In this document: positions 7,227-15,531 of the stretch, piece by piece
Layout: every line of letters begins with the position of its first letter
Numbering within the stretch: the stretch's first letter is position 1
NCBI RefSeq assembly: GCF_030397575.1
Contig: NZ_JAPNXS010000009.1
Span: 1-64,000, forward strand
Reading direction: 5' to 3'
DNA: 64,000 nt
DNA from: Psychromonas sp. 14N.309.X.WAT.B.A12
GTDB lineage: Bacteria; Pseudomonadota; Gammaproteobacteria; Enterobacterales; Psychromonadaceae
Position numbers and translations under genes: made by a program
The notes under the pieces: model-generated
What the model saw: only the letters and a program-made list of their open reading frames with translations
Told to the model about the DNA's origin: nothing
The model's database searches: none

Positions 7227-7910
7227 TTAATATTTATTTAGTAACTGTGCATACTCCTCATATTCCGCTTTTTTACTGTAGTAAAGCTGTACTAACCATT
7301 CACCATGCTCACTAGTAAAAGCCTCAGGATGATCTAGAATCAATACGCCAAGCTTGCCAAACTCTCCCTCAATAACGGCCTTTAATGCTAGATCGTAGGG
7401 GCTAGAATCCATATCCAGGGCAATAGAATTAGCAATCATCTCCATTGAACTGTATTTCCCATCACTAAAAGGATAAGGGATCTCATCTTGAGCCCAATCT
7501 ACCTCTTCATTTAATAAAAAAAGTCGAAGGTCGCCAACATGTTTATCCAGCGCTTGAAACAATACCTTTTTTGCTTTCCATTCATTGGCAAATTTTTCAA
7601 AATTGTCGGCTTCAATTTTTTCACCATTAAGCCAATTAATCACTAATTTTTTATCTTCAAATAAAGTATCTAAAATCACTAGATTGCGAATAAAAACATG
7701 ATTACCAGCTTTAATGGGCTTAGGTACATAATCAACTGACTCTGACTTTACGTCTGGCTCATCAAGCAGCTTAGCTTTTAGCTTTTTATCTTTAACGTAA
7801 TAATTTAAGCGAGCTCTCAACCGCTCAGGCAACAAGTAACGTTCAATGCCTAAAGCTTGACAGGCAACAGCTGCAATACTTGTATTCTTACCAGCCATAT
7901 CGATTTCCAT
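7227..7910 (-). CDS. Uncharacterised cytoplasmic protein, last gene of a three-gene cassette
   Basis: I do not recognise this protein. The open frame starts at a TTG at 7931, but ATG at 7908-7910 (AAAGG ten bases upstream) or ATG at 7896-7898 (GGAA seven bases upstream) is more likely. The first gives about 227 residues. The sequence is mixed alpha/beta, charged and without signal or membrane segments; it ends in a tyrosine-rich helix (VQLYYSKKAEYEEYAQLL). It overlaps the end of the preceding secreted-protein gene, so both belong to one operon. Its place between a viperin operon and a restriction remnant makes a defence role plausible but unproven. Confidence 0.6.
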   Translation of the reverse strand: MEIDMAGKNTSIAAVACQALGIERYLLPERLRARLNYYVKDKKLKAKLLDEPDVKSESVDYVPKPIKAGNHVFIRNLVILDTLFEDKKLVINWLNGEKIEADNFEKFANEWKAKKVLFQALDKHVGDLRLFLLNEEVDWAQDEIPYPFSDGKYSSMEMIANSIALDMDSSPYDLALKAVIEGEFGKLGVLILDHPEAFTSEHGEWLVQLYYSKKAEYEEYAQLLNKY

Positions 7911-8313
7911 AGCAGCCGAGCCTTTGCTCAACCATACTCAGTGAAGAAGCGCCATCAGCAATAGCCTGGTAATTTATGCTATACGTATCAACATCACAGT
8001 CTTGCGCAGTTTTATATATGGCCCCAATACAAGTACCAGCTAAATATGCTTCTTTAAGCGAAGTACTAAAAGAAAGTAATGATTTTTTTTGCTCTATAAA
8101 CTCAGAACAAGATTCTCTAAAGCTTATTCTAGAGTGAGAATAATAACCTGTGCATTGTCCCGCTAAATGAGCTTCAGTAACAGAGGTAGATAACCTTGTT
8201 AACAGTGACTGCTTTTGCTCTTCTTTTTCTTCGCAAGCTAGTTTTATATTAACGTCAGCGAAACTATTTGAGCTAAAAAGCAAGCTAGTAAATAATAAAA
8301 ACCACTTATACAT
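7888..8313 (-). CDS. Small secreted protein with an internal cysteine repeat, possibly Rap1a/Tai-like
   Basis: The protein has 141 residues with a clear signal peptide (MYKWFLLFTSLLFSSNSFA, cleavage after FA), so it should be periplasmic. The mature part carries two similar units: residues about 39-56 with TEAHLAGQCTGYYS, and about 79-97 with KEAYLAGTCIGAIY. Each joins a serine/leucine-rich helix to a Cys-Gly motif. This vaguely recalls Rap1a/Tai-type immunity proteins of type VI secretion (Cys-x-GYI-x-G), but I hold that only weakly. The ATG overlaps the stop of the upstream membrane-protein gene by eight bases (ATGTATAA), and its own stop overlaps the next gene. Confidence 0.6.
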   Translation of the reverse strand: MYKWFLLFTSLLFSSNSFADVNIKLACEEKEEQKQSLLTRLSTSVTEAHLAGQCTGYYSHSRISFRESCSEFIEQKKSLLSFSTSLKEAYLAGTCIGAIYKTAQDCDVDTYSINYQAIADGASSLSMVEQRLGCYGNRYGW

Positions 8314-9142
8314 TCGCAGCCTCTACTTCTTTTAAATCCTTTGACACATCATTTTCAATCGGCTTATCAACAAGTTTAAAATTAATAAGACAAACAAGAA
8401 ACAAACTGATAATAACGATATCATCAACCCAATACGGATTAAATTTAATGGTAATCAGAATAGGAATAAAACATAGGAAACACACTTTCAAGAATATATT
8501 GACACAATGAATCCCCAATAAACTGATATTAAATCGAAACGGGGTTTTAGCTGCTTTTCTATATTTACTAATTAATTGCTTAATTGCTTTAAAGTTTGCA
8601 ACACAAAACCAAATTAATAGTAGTTGAACAAACAGGTTTTCTTGTGTTTTAAAAAACATTAAAAGACTTACAAAACCTATTATTCCTATAACAATGAGCA
8701 TAAAAATAAAGTGTATAAGAGAGTGCCCCCAATGAGTCGGTAGTAATTTTTGGGCAATATGTTTCTCTCTAGAAACAAAATAAAATCTTGATTTAGATTG
8801 CACTTGAGCGGCTTTATTGAGCGTTGATAAGTAATTAAACACCAACTGATGATTTGTTTTATATGTTAAAAAACCAGCATCAGAGAACTGAAAGTCTGCA
8901 TTTTCATCTAACAAAGTATTTTTCTTATCTAAATATTCGACGGCTTCAAACACTTTTGTTAACTGCTCATTTTCTTTATCTTTTATATCCGTTATCTCGA
9001 ACTCAACATCCTTTTTTAAACACATTAAAGTGGTTCGCCACTGCTGTATTAATTCAAGCTGAGATAAAACAGCCTCAGATGTATCAGACTTCGTGTCTTG
9101 TGCGCTTTCACTTGCTTTGTTCGGTTCATCTTTACTGTTCAT
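8306..9142 (-). CDS. Membrane protein with an N-terminal coiled-coil region
   Basis: The protein has 278 residues. The first 30 are polar and Ser/Glu/Lys-rich. Residues about 30-80 form a likely coiled coil (ELIQQWRTTLMCLKKD, then EKDKENEQL-type heptads). Four hydrophobic segments follow: about 142-166, 169-185, 205-232 and 238-256. The C-terminus is charged and probably cytoplasmic. I do not recognise the family. It is first in a cassette with the secreted Cys-repeat protein and the 227-residue cytoplasmic protein, with eight-base gene overlaps, which points to one functional unit. Its ribosome site is weak. Confidence 0.6.
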   Translation of the reverse strand: MNSKDEPNKASESAQDTKSDTSEAVLSQLELIQQWRTTLMCLKKDVEFEITDIKDKENEQLTKVFEAVEYLDKKNTLLDENADFQFSDAGFLTYKTNHQLVFNYLSTLNKAAQVQSKSRFYFVSREKHIAQKLLPTHWGHSLIHFIFMLIVIGIIGFVSLLMFFKTQENLFVQLLLIWFCVANFKAIKQLISKYRKAAKTPFRFNISLLGIHCVNIFLKVCFLCFIPILITIKFNPYWVDDIVIISLFLVCLINFKLVDKPIENDVSKDLKEVEAANV

Positions 9143-9222
9143 TTGACTTTAAATACCCTTTTTGATTAATTTAAAATAAGATTCTTTCAATAATTACTAA
9201 CTTTAAAAATATACTGTATAAA

Positions 9223-9683
9223 CTATGTCTTAATATTCGCCTTAACCGCCTCTGCTTGCTCAAAAATTTCTTTGTATACTTCATCACGGTGATTCCAGTC
9301 TGTGAACTTCGCTTTATTATCGACAATCACTTTTACCGCTTTAGCCAGTTCAATGAGCTTGTCTTCTGGGTAATCAAAGTCATAACGAATGGCTAGTTCA
9401 TTTGAATAAACGACCAACGTGCGTCTTCAGGTAAGTAGAAGATATTTTCCATGGTGTAAAACTCCACCATATCGATATATTCATTGCCATGCTCTGCGGC
9501 AATGGCGTTTTTACGCACTTCAAACTTGTCACTGATGAATTTAAGGAAGATGAGACTTAATACGATGTGCTTGTATTCAGCCGATTCAACACTACCACGT
9601 AGTTTGTTGGCGGCATCCCAAAGTGATTCTTCAAAACCAACTTGTATTTTTTTTGGGGTCTTTTTTGCGGGAGATTTTGCCAT
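9223..9683 (-). pseudogene. Type I restriction-modification remnant: HsdM start joined to HsdR end
   Basis: The 5' part (9393-9683, ATG with lysine-rich MAKSPAKKT start) is the first roughly 93 residues of a HsdM DNA methyltransferase: SLWDAANKLRG, HIVLSLIFLKFISDKF and LPEDARWSFI are the family N-terminus. It runs to a stop, and in an overlapping frame (9223-9417) the sequence becomes the C-terminus of a HsdR translocase/nuclease (DKLIELAKAVKVIVDNKAK, DEVYKEIFEQAE). Part of the HsdR tail between these two segments also appears to be missing. The catalytic NPPF of HsdM, all of HsdS and the motors of HsdR are gone, so the locus is dead. A deletion between hsdM and hsdR explains it. Confidence 0.8.
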
Positions 9684-10036
9684 GATTTTATACCTAAAAC
9701 GTTGTTTGAAAGAGCTTACCCTTTAATAACTATAATCATACCGAACTATTCATAAAAATTTTACTTTTAAATCAAATAGATCACTGAATATTGTAAATAT
9801 TGTGCAAGTAATACCAATTTAGCATGGAGCCTAATTAGTTTTGTTACTGTGCCTATTATTTCAATTGTCAAATATAGACTCCATGAACAAATCAAATTCA
9901 ATCAAAGCTAAACTCAATCAAAACAATATTAATTTAAAAACAGATATTGATTAAATAAAAATAATCACTTACACTCCTTAAATCGAATCAAAACAATATC
10001 AACAATAAAATACATTTAGATTAAGGAGTTGATGGT
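9684..10036 (+). promoter_or_regulatory. Upstream region of the UDG-like operon, with repeats and an SD-masking hairpin
   Basis: This AT-rich gap has no gene. AATCAAAACAATAT occurs twice in direct orientation (9916-9929 and 9986-9999, 70 bases apart), which could be operator sites. ACTCCTTAA (9973-9981) is complementary to TTAAGGAGT (10021-10029), the ribosome site of the next gene, so the leader RNA could hide it; ATC/GATT extends the pairing with one bulge. CATGGAG (9823-9829) and CTCCATG (9879-9885) form a further inverted pair. I could not pick a convincing promoter. Confidence 0.45.
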
Positions 10037-10735
10037 ATGTTACCTTGTCACGGAAAAATTGATTGTAATAAGTGTTATAACAATATGGACCGAGTTACCA
10101 ATTTAAACCCGCTTTGGAAAATGAAAAATGATCCTGGTGCGTGGGGCTCAAGTAAACCTGAAGTTCTTATATTAGGCTTTTCAAAAGGCAGTACTCAGGC
10201 AAATATTTATGAGAACGGTAATTTTAATGATATTGCATTTGGCGGCCCCTCTCGTAGTCGACTTGACCAAGCATTGAAATGCGTTGGTCTACTTCAACCT
10301 AGCGAGCATGTAACCGATATGATATCGAACAACAATAGTAAAATGGCTTTTGGCTCACTAGTACGCTGTAGCTTAAGCCGAGAAGACAAAAATGGTAAAC
10401 ATGCATGCTCTGGCGCATTAATAAATAAATCATTCAAGGAAATTCCAGAAATATTAAACAACTGTGTTTCTCAACATATTGCTGTATTACCAGAAGAAAC
10501 CAAGCTGATTATTATGCTAGGAGTAGGCGAGGCTTATATTAAAAATTGTCGCCATCTGTTATCTAAAATAGGTGACATAGAAGAAATAAACGCCGTTAGC
10601 TATAAAGTGAATAACAAAATGTTTGTTCATTTGACCCACCCTTCTCCTGCTAATGGGCATTTTAATGCTTGGATAGAAGGTGGAAACAAACAAAAGTTAG
10701 CTAAATTAGCAATTAACAAAACAATGACACTTTAA
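10037..10735 (+). CDS. Uracil-DNA-glycosylase-superfamily-like protein
   Basis: The protein has 232 residues and a good AAGGAG site. The fold signals are VLILGFSKG (equivalent of the VLILGQDPY-type first strand), a central segment RSRLDQAL and a C-terminal HLTHPSPANGHFNAW that resembles the HPSP DNA-binding loop of uracil-DNA glycosylases. Cysteines near the N-terminus (C4, C10, C13) and later ones (C114, C124) recall the Fe-S cluster ligands of family 4/5 enzymes, but I cannot assign them. The usual catalytic Asp/Asn is not evident, so activity is uncertain. The next gene follows after 14 bases and is likely co-transcribed. In a defence island such proteins may recognise modified or damaged phage DNA, which is inference. 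Confidence 0.6.
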   Translation: MLPCHGKIDCNKCYNNMDRVTNLNPLWKMKNDPGAWGSSKPEVLILGFSKGSTQANIYENGNFNDIAFGGPSRSRLDQALKCVGLLQPSEHVTDMISNNNSKMAFGSLVRCSLSREDKNGKHACSGALINKSFKEIPEILNNCVSQHIAVLPEETKLIIMLGVGEAYIKNCRHLLSKIGDIEEINAVSYKVNNKMFVHLTHPSPANGHFNAWIEGGNKQKLAKLAINKTMTL

Positions 10736-10749
10736 AAAGGAAAACTAAG

Positions 10750-11556
10750 ATGAATGACTTTGAATTATTTTGGCAAGACTTAAACAGCGAGTTTACTCAT
10801 TACATTAAGGCGACAGAAAAAGAGATGCCTGAAAAGCTACAGCTACTAATGAAATATGGCAAAACAGGTAAATTTGAGGAAGGTTTGGATGTCGACCTTC
10901 TGGATGATCTTTCATGTACTGTATTAACAGGTGAAATAGTTGCAGATATAAGAGGGTTAGACAAAAAGCCCCTTATACAACTCAAAGACGCACTGACACT
11001 TTTTTTTGCACGACTTAAGCTAGAAATAGAGAGAGGAGTTGAATTACCGCCGATGCTTGAAGCCTGTTTTCCGCTAATAGACTTAATGACAGGCGTTCAA
11101 GAGGATTATTTAACAATTTATGAGTTAAGCCTGCTCTGGGAAATGCATCCAAACACGATTAGAAATGAAGTGCTTAACACCACCAAAATTCGTTCGGAGC
11201 TTCAGAAGAAAGAGCGTTTGGTACTTGTACCTGTTGGACTTGCATTATCGTTATCCATGGAACGACGAGGGTTTACCGCGACAGAAGAGCCAGAAACAGA
11301 AGGCATGATATTAGTCCCTGTGACGTCTAACAATGAGTTTTTTAATTATCAGTGTCGAAACCGCAAAGGTTTTCGGATAGGCCTTAAAGGCTCAGAGTTT
11401 ATTATTGATGACGTCACAACCGCGTTATCTGAACTCAGGTTAATGAAGCCTAAAGCTTACTGGCGCAGGAAGAACACATCAGGTAACTGGACAATTGTTT
11501 CGGCGATGCGTTGGGAGCTAAGAACAACAGAAGAAGTACTAGGTACTGAATCATAA
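10750..11556 (+). CDS. Uncharacterised protein with a helix-turn-helix-like segment
   Basis: The protein has 268 residues and I do not recognise it as a named family. Residues about 122-140 (LTIYELSLLWEMHPNTIRNEV) look like a helix-turn-helix that could bind DNA. The N-terminal half is helical and acidic. The C-terminal half is beta-rich (QCRNRKGFRIGLKG, AYWRRKNTSGNW). A purine-rich AAAAGGAAAAC site precedes the ATG. It follows the UDG-like gene by 14 bases, so the two probably act together. Confidence 0.6.
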   Translation: MNDFELFWQDLNSEFTHYIKATEKEMPEKLQLLMKYGKTGKFEEGLDVDLLDDLSCTVLTGEIVADIRGLDKKPLIQLKDALTLFFARLKLEIERGVELPPMLEACFPLIDLMTGVQEDYLTIYELSLLWEMHPNTIRNEVLNTTKIRSELQKKERLVLVPVGLALSLSMERRGFTATEEPETEGMILVPVTSNNEFFNYQCRNRKGFRIGLKGSEFIIDDVTTALSELRLMKPKAYWRRKNTSGNWTIVSAMRWELRTTEEVLGTES

Positions 11557-11641
11557 CAATACTGCTAATAAATACGATGCTGGGATGCTGATAGTTATTA
11601 GAAGCGACAATAAAATTTAATAAATTAGGTTTGAAATATAG

Positions 11642-12454
11642 ATGCATGAATCTATCGCTAAAGCGCAATTAAAAGGTCAAGTTAGACTTGCACAATCTCA
11701 GTCAAAAGAGATTTTGGATCATATGCAAAATCAACATTTGCCTAAACCACTGCTCAGTAACAAAAAAGGTATCAATAAATATATAAAAGCATTTACTGAT
11801 ATGGCAGCTAATTCAATTATTAAAGAAAAGCATCATATTAAAAGGTCATCGTGGCACTATAAATATCAACTTATTCATTTTCAAGACACGCCAAGTAACA
11901 TACCTGGATATGGCTCATATAATTCGATAATAATGTATTCTTTTGATACAAGAAAACTCATCAATATTAAGAAAATGGAACAAGGTCATGTCCATACTAT
12001 AGTGAACATTTTCTGTCATGAGCATTTTTTTATTCGCTGTATTCAAAGAATTAATGCATTAAATATAGGCGATGTTGGTAAAAAAATTTATCCGATAATA
12101 GAGTGGTTGATACAAAATAACATCCCAATGAAACATATTCCTGAAGATGCCTACTTTGTGTGCGAAGACTGCGTGTTTGTGGCTTTAAGGTTGCCGAATA
12201 GTCAAGGTCTGTTGTTCAAGACTATTTTAATGAAAGACCAAATGACTGATAAACAAAATCGGCTATTCACTGAAAATAAAAACTTATCAGCAGGATCTGA
12301 GGTGTTTGCTTATTTGGTCAATGAAGAAGCCAGTATCCTAAGGACTATTCCAAAAGAAAATAATGATGCTTTTGCCATAGATTCAAAACCTTCAAATTGG
12401 CTGCTTCATTTAGAATATGGATCAACTGTTGAGAATGAACAAAACACAAAGTAA
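11642..12454 (+). CDS. Uncharacterised 270-residue protein
   Basis: I do not recognise this protein. It is basic and rich in His, Lys and Asn, without signal peptide or membrane segment. It contains a His/Cys cluster (NIFCHEHFFIRCIQRI, near residues 122-137) and a CEDCVF motif near 179, which could bind metal. The gap of 85 bases from the previous gene holds no terminator, so it may belong to the same transcript. Codon use is as AT-rich as its island neighbours. No function is proposed. Confidence 0.55.
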   Translation: MHESIAKAQLKGQVRLAQSQSKEILDHMQNQHLPKPLLSNKKGINKYIKAFTDMAANSIIKEKHHIKRSSWHYKYQLIHFQDTPSNIPGYGSYNSIIMYSFDTRKLINIKKMEQGHVHTIVNIFCHEHFFIRCIQRINALNIGDVGKKIYPIIEWLIQNNIPMKHIPEDAYFVCEDCVFVALRLPNSQGLLFKTILMKDQMTDKQNRLFTENKNLSAGSEVFAYLVNEEASILRTIPKENNDAFAIDSKPSNWLLHLEYGSTVENEQNTK

Positions 12455-12491
12455 ATATTTTTATAAAATTATTTGATAACGGGACAACAAA

Positions 12492-12794
12492 ATGGCTTTA
12501 AACAAAGAAGACTTTCTACTAGATGTATGGGCATTTGATGATAACGGCAAAAAACTACCCCCCTATAAAGGTGAACGTGGTGCTAAAAAAGGTCTGTTTT
12601 CTGTTAATTTCACCAACGACACCAATAAATTTCAAGGTCTGACAGAAGAACAGCTGATTAAATCAATTGAAGTAGGCAAGTTTAAAAGCAGAGGTACTAT
12701 CAGAATGCTACCGTTAGATTATAAACACGGTTGTGATCGTAATGCATTTGGCCCAACGTTTTATAAAGGAAAACATATAAAAGAATTCGGTTGA
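12492..12794 (+). CDS. Small uncharacterised protein (100 aa)
   Basis: A GGGACAAC site precedes the ATG. The protein is soluble and basic with conserved-looking turns (YKGERGAKKGLFS, GTIRMLPLDYKHG, FGPTFYKGKHI), and is complete in 100 residues. I do not recognise a family. It is last of the four plus-strand genes starting at 10037, and 37 bases separate it from the previous gene. It is followed by GGCTCC-containing sequence that mirrors sequence ahead of the group. Confidence 0.55.
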   Translation: MALNKEDFLLDVWAFDDNGKKLPPYKGERGAKKGLFSVNFTNDTNKFQGLTEEQLIKSIEVGKFKSRGTIRMLPLDYKHGCDRNAFGPTFYKGKHIKEFG

Positions 12795-12862
12795 ACGAGA
12801 TTTGGAACCTAAAGTATGAGTTATATTTAACTTAATAATAGGCTCCGAATACACTTTTAATT

Positions 12863-13168
12863 AAAAAACTATTTATTAGTTTCATCTAATAATTTAATTA
12901 GTTTACTTGACTCATCTAGTTTATCAATCAAGCCAAAGTAGCACTCTCTTCAGACTCACAAAAAATAATTAACGGGTACATTTAATTCTTTAGCCATCTT
13001 TTTCAATGTATCGATATCAGGCATGTGGCGACCAGTTTCATAGTGGTTCATTCGACCACTTGCTGAGCTTGGGTCTATTCCTATTTTAATACCTAAATCT
13101 TTTTGACTTATTTTCATGTTTTTACGAGCCTGTTTAAGGCGCTCTGTAAAAAAGGATTTAACCTGCAC
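12863..13168 (-). CDS. XRE-family transcriptional regulator with a broken C-terminal tail
   Basis: Residues 1-70 (12956-13168) form a complete Cro/C1-type helix-turn-helix domain: ERLKQARKNMKISQKDLG, then DPSSASGRMNHYETGRHMP and VPVNYFL. The frame stops there. Beyond the stop, a second frame and then the first frame again give an intact-looking tail (CESEESATLA, IDKLDESSKLIKLLDETN) that ends near 12863. Two small indels, the first in a T6 run, therefore separate a once longer protein. The DNA-binding domain is intact and may still work. It faces a broken gene across a palindrome that is probably its operator. Confidence 0.7.
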
Positions 13169-13231
13169 TAGTACATCATCTCTATGAGTTTTATATAAAA
13201 CTGATTGTCTAGTTTTTACCTTGCCCTGTAT

Positions 13232-13248
13232 ACTTAGGAATTCTAAGT
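13232..13248. promoter_or_regulatory. Palindromic operator candidate between the XRE gene and a divergent gene
   Basis: ACTTAG-GAATT-CTAAGT is a perfect dyad of 6-base arms around a 5-base centre. It lies in the 105-base space between the two divergent genes, 26 bases before the plus-strand ATG. This is the usual place for autoregulatory XRE repressor binding. Binding is inference. Confidence 0.5.
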
Positions 13249-13273
13249 TTATGGTTATTTCCGAGGCAGTGCA

Positions 13274-13702
13274 ATGAGCAATAAAGTAGATATGAATGTA
13301 TTTTTACATTCGCTTTTAGTAACTAAGCAAATGGATAATTTCACTATATCTGAAGCTAAAGAGGCTCTAATAGCTCATCTCGTTGAATTTACAGATCCTG
13401 TTGAAGCAAGAAAGTTTATATACCGCCAGTTAACCTGAGGTATTGAAAAAGGATTAATTAAACGTAGCGACACCCCAAATAAAAAAATTAGAAAAGTTAT
13501 TTACTCCAAAACAGAGTTATTTTTTAACTCTACTTTTGTACCAAAAAAAGGGTAAATAAAGCTAAAAAGCTAATTCAACGTAAACAATGCCAACAAGAAT
13601 TAAAAAAACTAAGTTATCAAACTGAGTTACAACAAGAACTTCTAACCTATGAAATAGACTTAAACACCTTAATCGAAGAGGCTAAGAAATATAAACGATG
13701 AA
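13274..13702 (+). pseudogene. Broken helical regulator-like gene, joined to the truncated tnsB
   Basis: From the ATG at 13274 (GAGGCAG site) 54 codons read MNVFLHSLLVTKQMDNFTIS, then EAKEALIAHLVEFTDPVEA and RKFIYRQLT, then a TGA at 13436-13438. The same frame continues sensibly after the stop (GIEKGLIKRSDTPNKK, VIYSKTELFF) to an A7 run near 13543. A one-base shift there restores a helical tail (QQELKKLSYQTELQQELLTY, IDLNTLIEEAKKYKR) ending at about 13702. The last codons merge with the antisense end of tnsB, so the Tn7-like element replaced the rest of the gene. I do not recognise the family; its position opposite an XRE gene suggests a regulated accessory function. Confidence 0.6.
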
Positions 13703-14844
13703 ACTCTTCAACAAACGTTGAAAACCTCATAATTGCATCTTTCTTTGGATTATATTCTTCTTTTTCAAGAATATTTGAAAAGGTCTTACCGGGTAACTCA
13801 GATAAAAAGTATTGATTAATCATTCCAAAAAACCTTTCAACAAAAGGTTTTAACCAGGGTTTACGCACAGGGTTGTATTGAATATTGATGCCTGTAGCTT
13901 GACATGCATGCTCTAGGCTTTTTGACCAAAACTCTGCTCCGTTATCTACAACTAAGCTCTCAAATTTTCCATAGCAGGGCCATTCATTTTGCAGCTTAAT
14001 ATTTAAGTGGTCTAATTTTTTTGGTTTGATTGCATGTGAAATAGCCTTTGCTGCAGACACATAAGATGGCGCTTTGTAGCTTAGGTGAACCCCTAAAACA
14101 CAGCTACTAAACACATCAACGACTAATGTTAAGTAAGGTCGCCCAATCGGAATCATTAACTCATCATCCAGTAAAATCAAATCAAGTGGAGTATGATCTA
14201 TTTCTACCCGCTCTAATATACGTCTAGGCGGTATATGAGATGAGCAATAAGCAAACCATTGATCAGCTTTGAATTTACCATGTCGAGCAATGGCTGTCGG
14301 ATAAGGGGGAAGTGATTTAATTCGTTTATTAAACGCGTTATAAGAAACAGTTGGAATTTTTCCATCAACAATATTTTCATTCGCAATAATAATAAGATCT
14401 TTATAATATTGGTAAGCTATAGATATTTTAGGTCTTATGGCATCTAGAAAGCGCTCTAACGCTTTATTAAAAAACGAGCTTTAGCATTTGTTCTGTTGCC
14501 CATTTTATGATTCCCAGCGGCCAATGAAGCAACATCGCCATCACTTTCTATATATTTTTTACGCCAGCGAACAACCTTCCGCCAATCAGGCCTTATTGAA
14601 TTGTCTTTAACAAATAACTTATCCAATATTGGATCTATATTTTTTTGAGTCCATCCGCCAGTTTTTGTTTGTCTATAATGGTTATAAGCTTATATTTATC
14701 AAACGCTTTATCTTTCAAGAAATTAGAAAAGGTATCTAAATCTCTTTTAACTAGGTTTGCATCTTCTAATTTAATATACTGAGGTGGGGTATCGGGCTTG
14801 ATAGGTATTAACTCTTCCGAAAATTCATCAAAAAAATCACTCAT
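13647..14844 (-). pseudogene. tnsB: tnsB-like DDE transposase, frameshifted and 3'-truncated
   Basis: TnsB is the Mu/retroviral-type transposase of Tn7-like elements. The start at 14842-14844 overlaps the tnsA stop (ATGA), as in Tn7. The reading frame is broken twice. At a T7 run (14640-14646) one A is missing on the coding strand, after which the frame resumes with IDPILDKLFVKDNSIRPDW. At an A6 run (14469-14474) a second base is missing, after which it resumes with ALERFLDAIRPK. The catalytic triad is still readable: D in VEIDHTPLDL, D in VVDNGAEF and E in KPFVERFFGMI. After FVEEFHRLY the sequence becomes antisense of another gene (about 13697), so the C-terminal TnsC-interacting part is lost. 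No tnsC, tnsD or tniQ follows. The element is dead. Confidence 0.85.
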
Positions 14845-15470
14845 ACTGAAAACCATAACTTAGGATTATTAGTTAAATCATCATTGTTTAAATCTGCTTT
14901 TAAAAACCCTTTATGAAGCAAAGCATAAAGGAAAGATCGGGCCTCACCTGTTGATAAGTTAAATTCCGAAGATATGTCGTTAAGCTTTACCACACCTGAA
15001 TTTTTTATTGTTTTAAGCAACTCTTTTTGGATGGCACTTATCCCATAAATACCAGAATAACGATGTAAAAGTTTTAAGTTATTCAAACAGGATTAACACG
15101 GACTTGTTTATCTGTAACTAAAATAAGATTACACCCCAATGCCAATGAAGCTTCTCTTCTAGCTACAAATTTTTCTCTGAATAAAGGAGATGAAATTTTA
15201 CTGTATGGTTTGTATTCATGAAATATTTCTACATCATCAAAATATTCAATTAGTGTATCTCGAGTGTAGGGAAGTGTTTTCCCTCTAAATTGGTATTTAA
15301 AGCCTTGAGGTTGGCTTCCATAACTTTTAATTGCATCATTATATTCATGATGAAAACAGGCATCGAACTCCAGTGTACTTTCACACATAACCACATCACT
15401 AATTTTTGTACTAGCAAATTTGAATACATTTTTTATTCAGAGATGTTTTTCGTAAATTTTGTATATACAC
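14841..15470 (-). pseudogene. tnsA: tnsA-like transposon endonuclease, frameshifted twice
   Basis: TnsA cuts the non-transferred strand and works with TnsB. A start at GTG 15468-15470 gives VYIQNLRKTSLNK; an extra A in the A6 run (15429-15434) shifts the frame, and it resumes with NVFKFASTKISDVVMC. The nuclease core ESTLEFDACFHHEYN, QPQGFKYQFRGK, YTRD and HEYKP shows candidate E, D and K residues of the PD-(D/E)xK type. At 15083-15086 one T is missing; the frame then continues as the winged-helix C-terminal domain (NNLKLLHRYSGIYG to NPKLWFSV). The last codon overlaps tnsB. Family and order are clear; neither half would be made as a full protein. Confidence 0.85.
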
Positions 15471-15531
15471 AAAACAAACCTGATCGTTTTTTGTACAATT
15501 AAGTATATACTAGTTTAAAAATAAAACAATT

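Noticed and set aside
10800-10985. Minus-strand ORF opposite the 268-residue gene
   Set aside because: It is antisense to a gene with a good ribosome site and operon context, and its composition follows the opposite strand's codons.
13274-13438. The 54-codon ORF as a complete small gene
   Set aside because: The same frame continues sensibly for about 37 codons past the TGA and then in a shifted frame, so it is the front of a broken longer gene.
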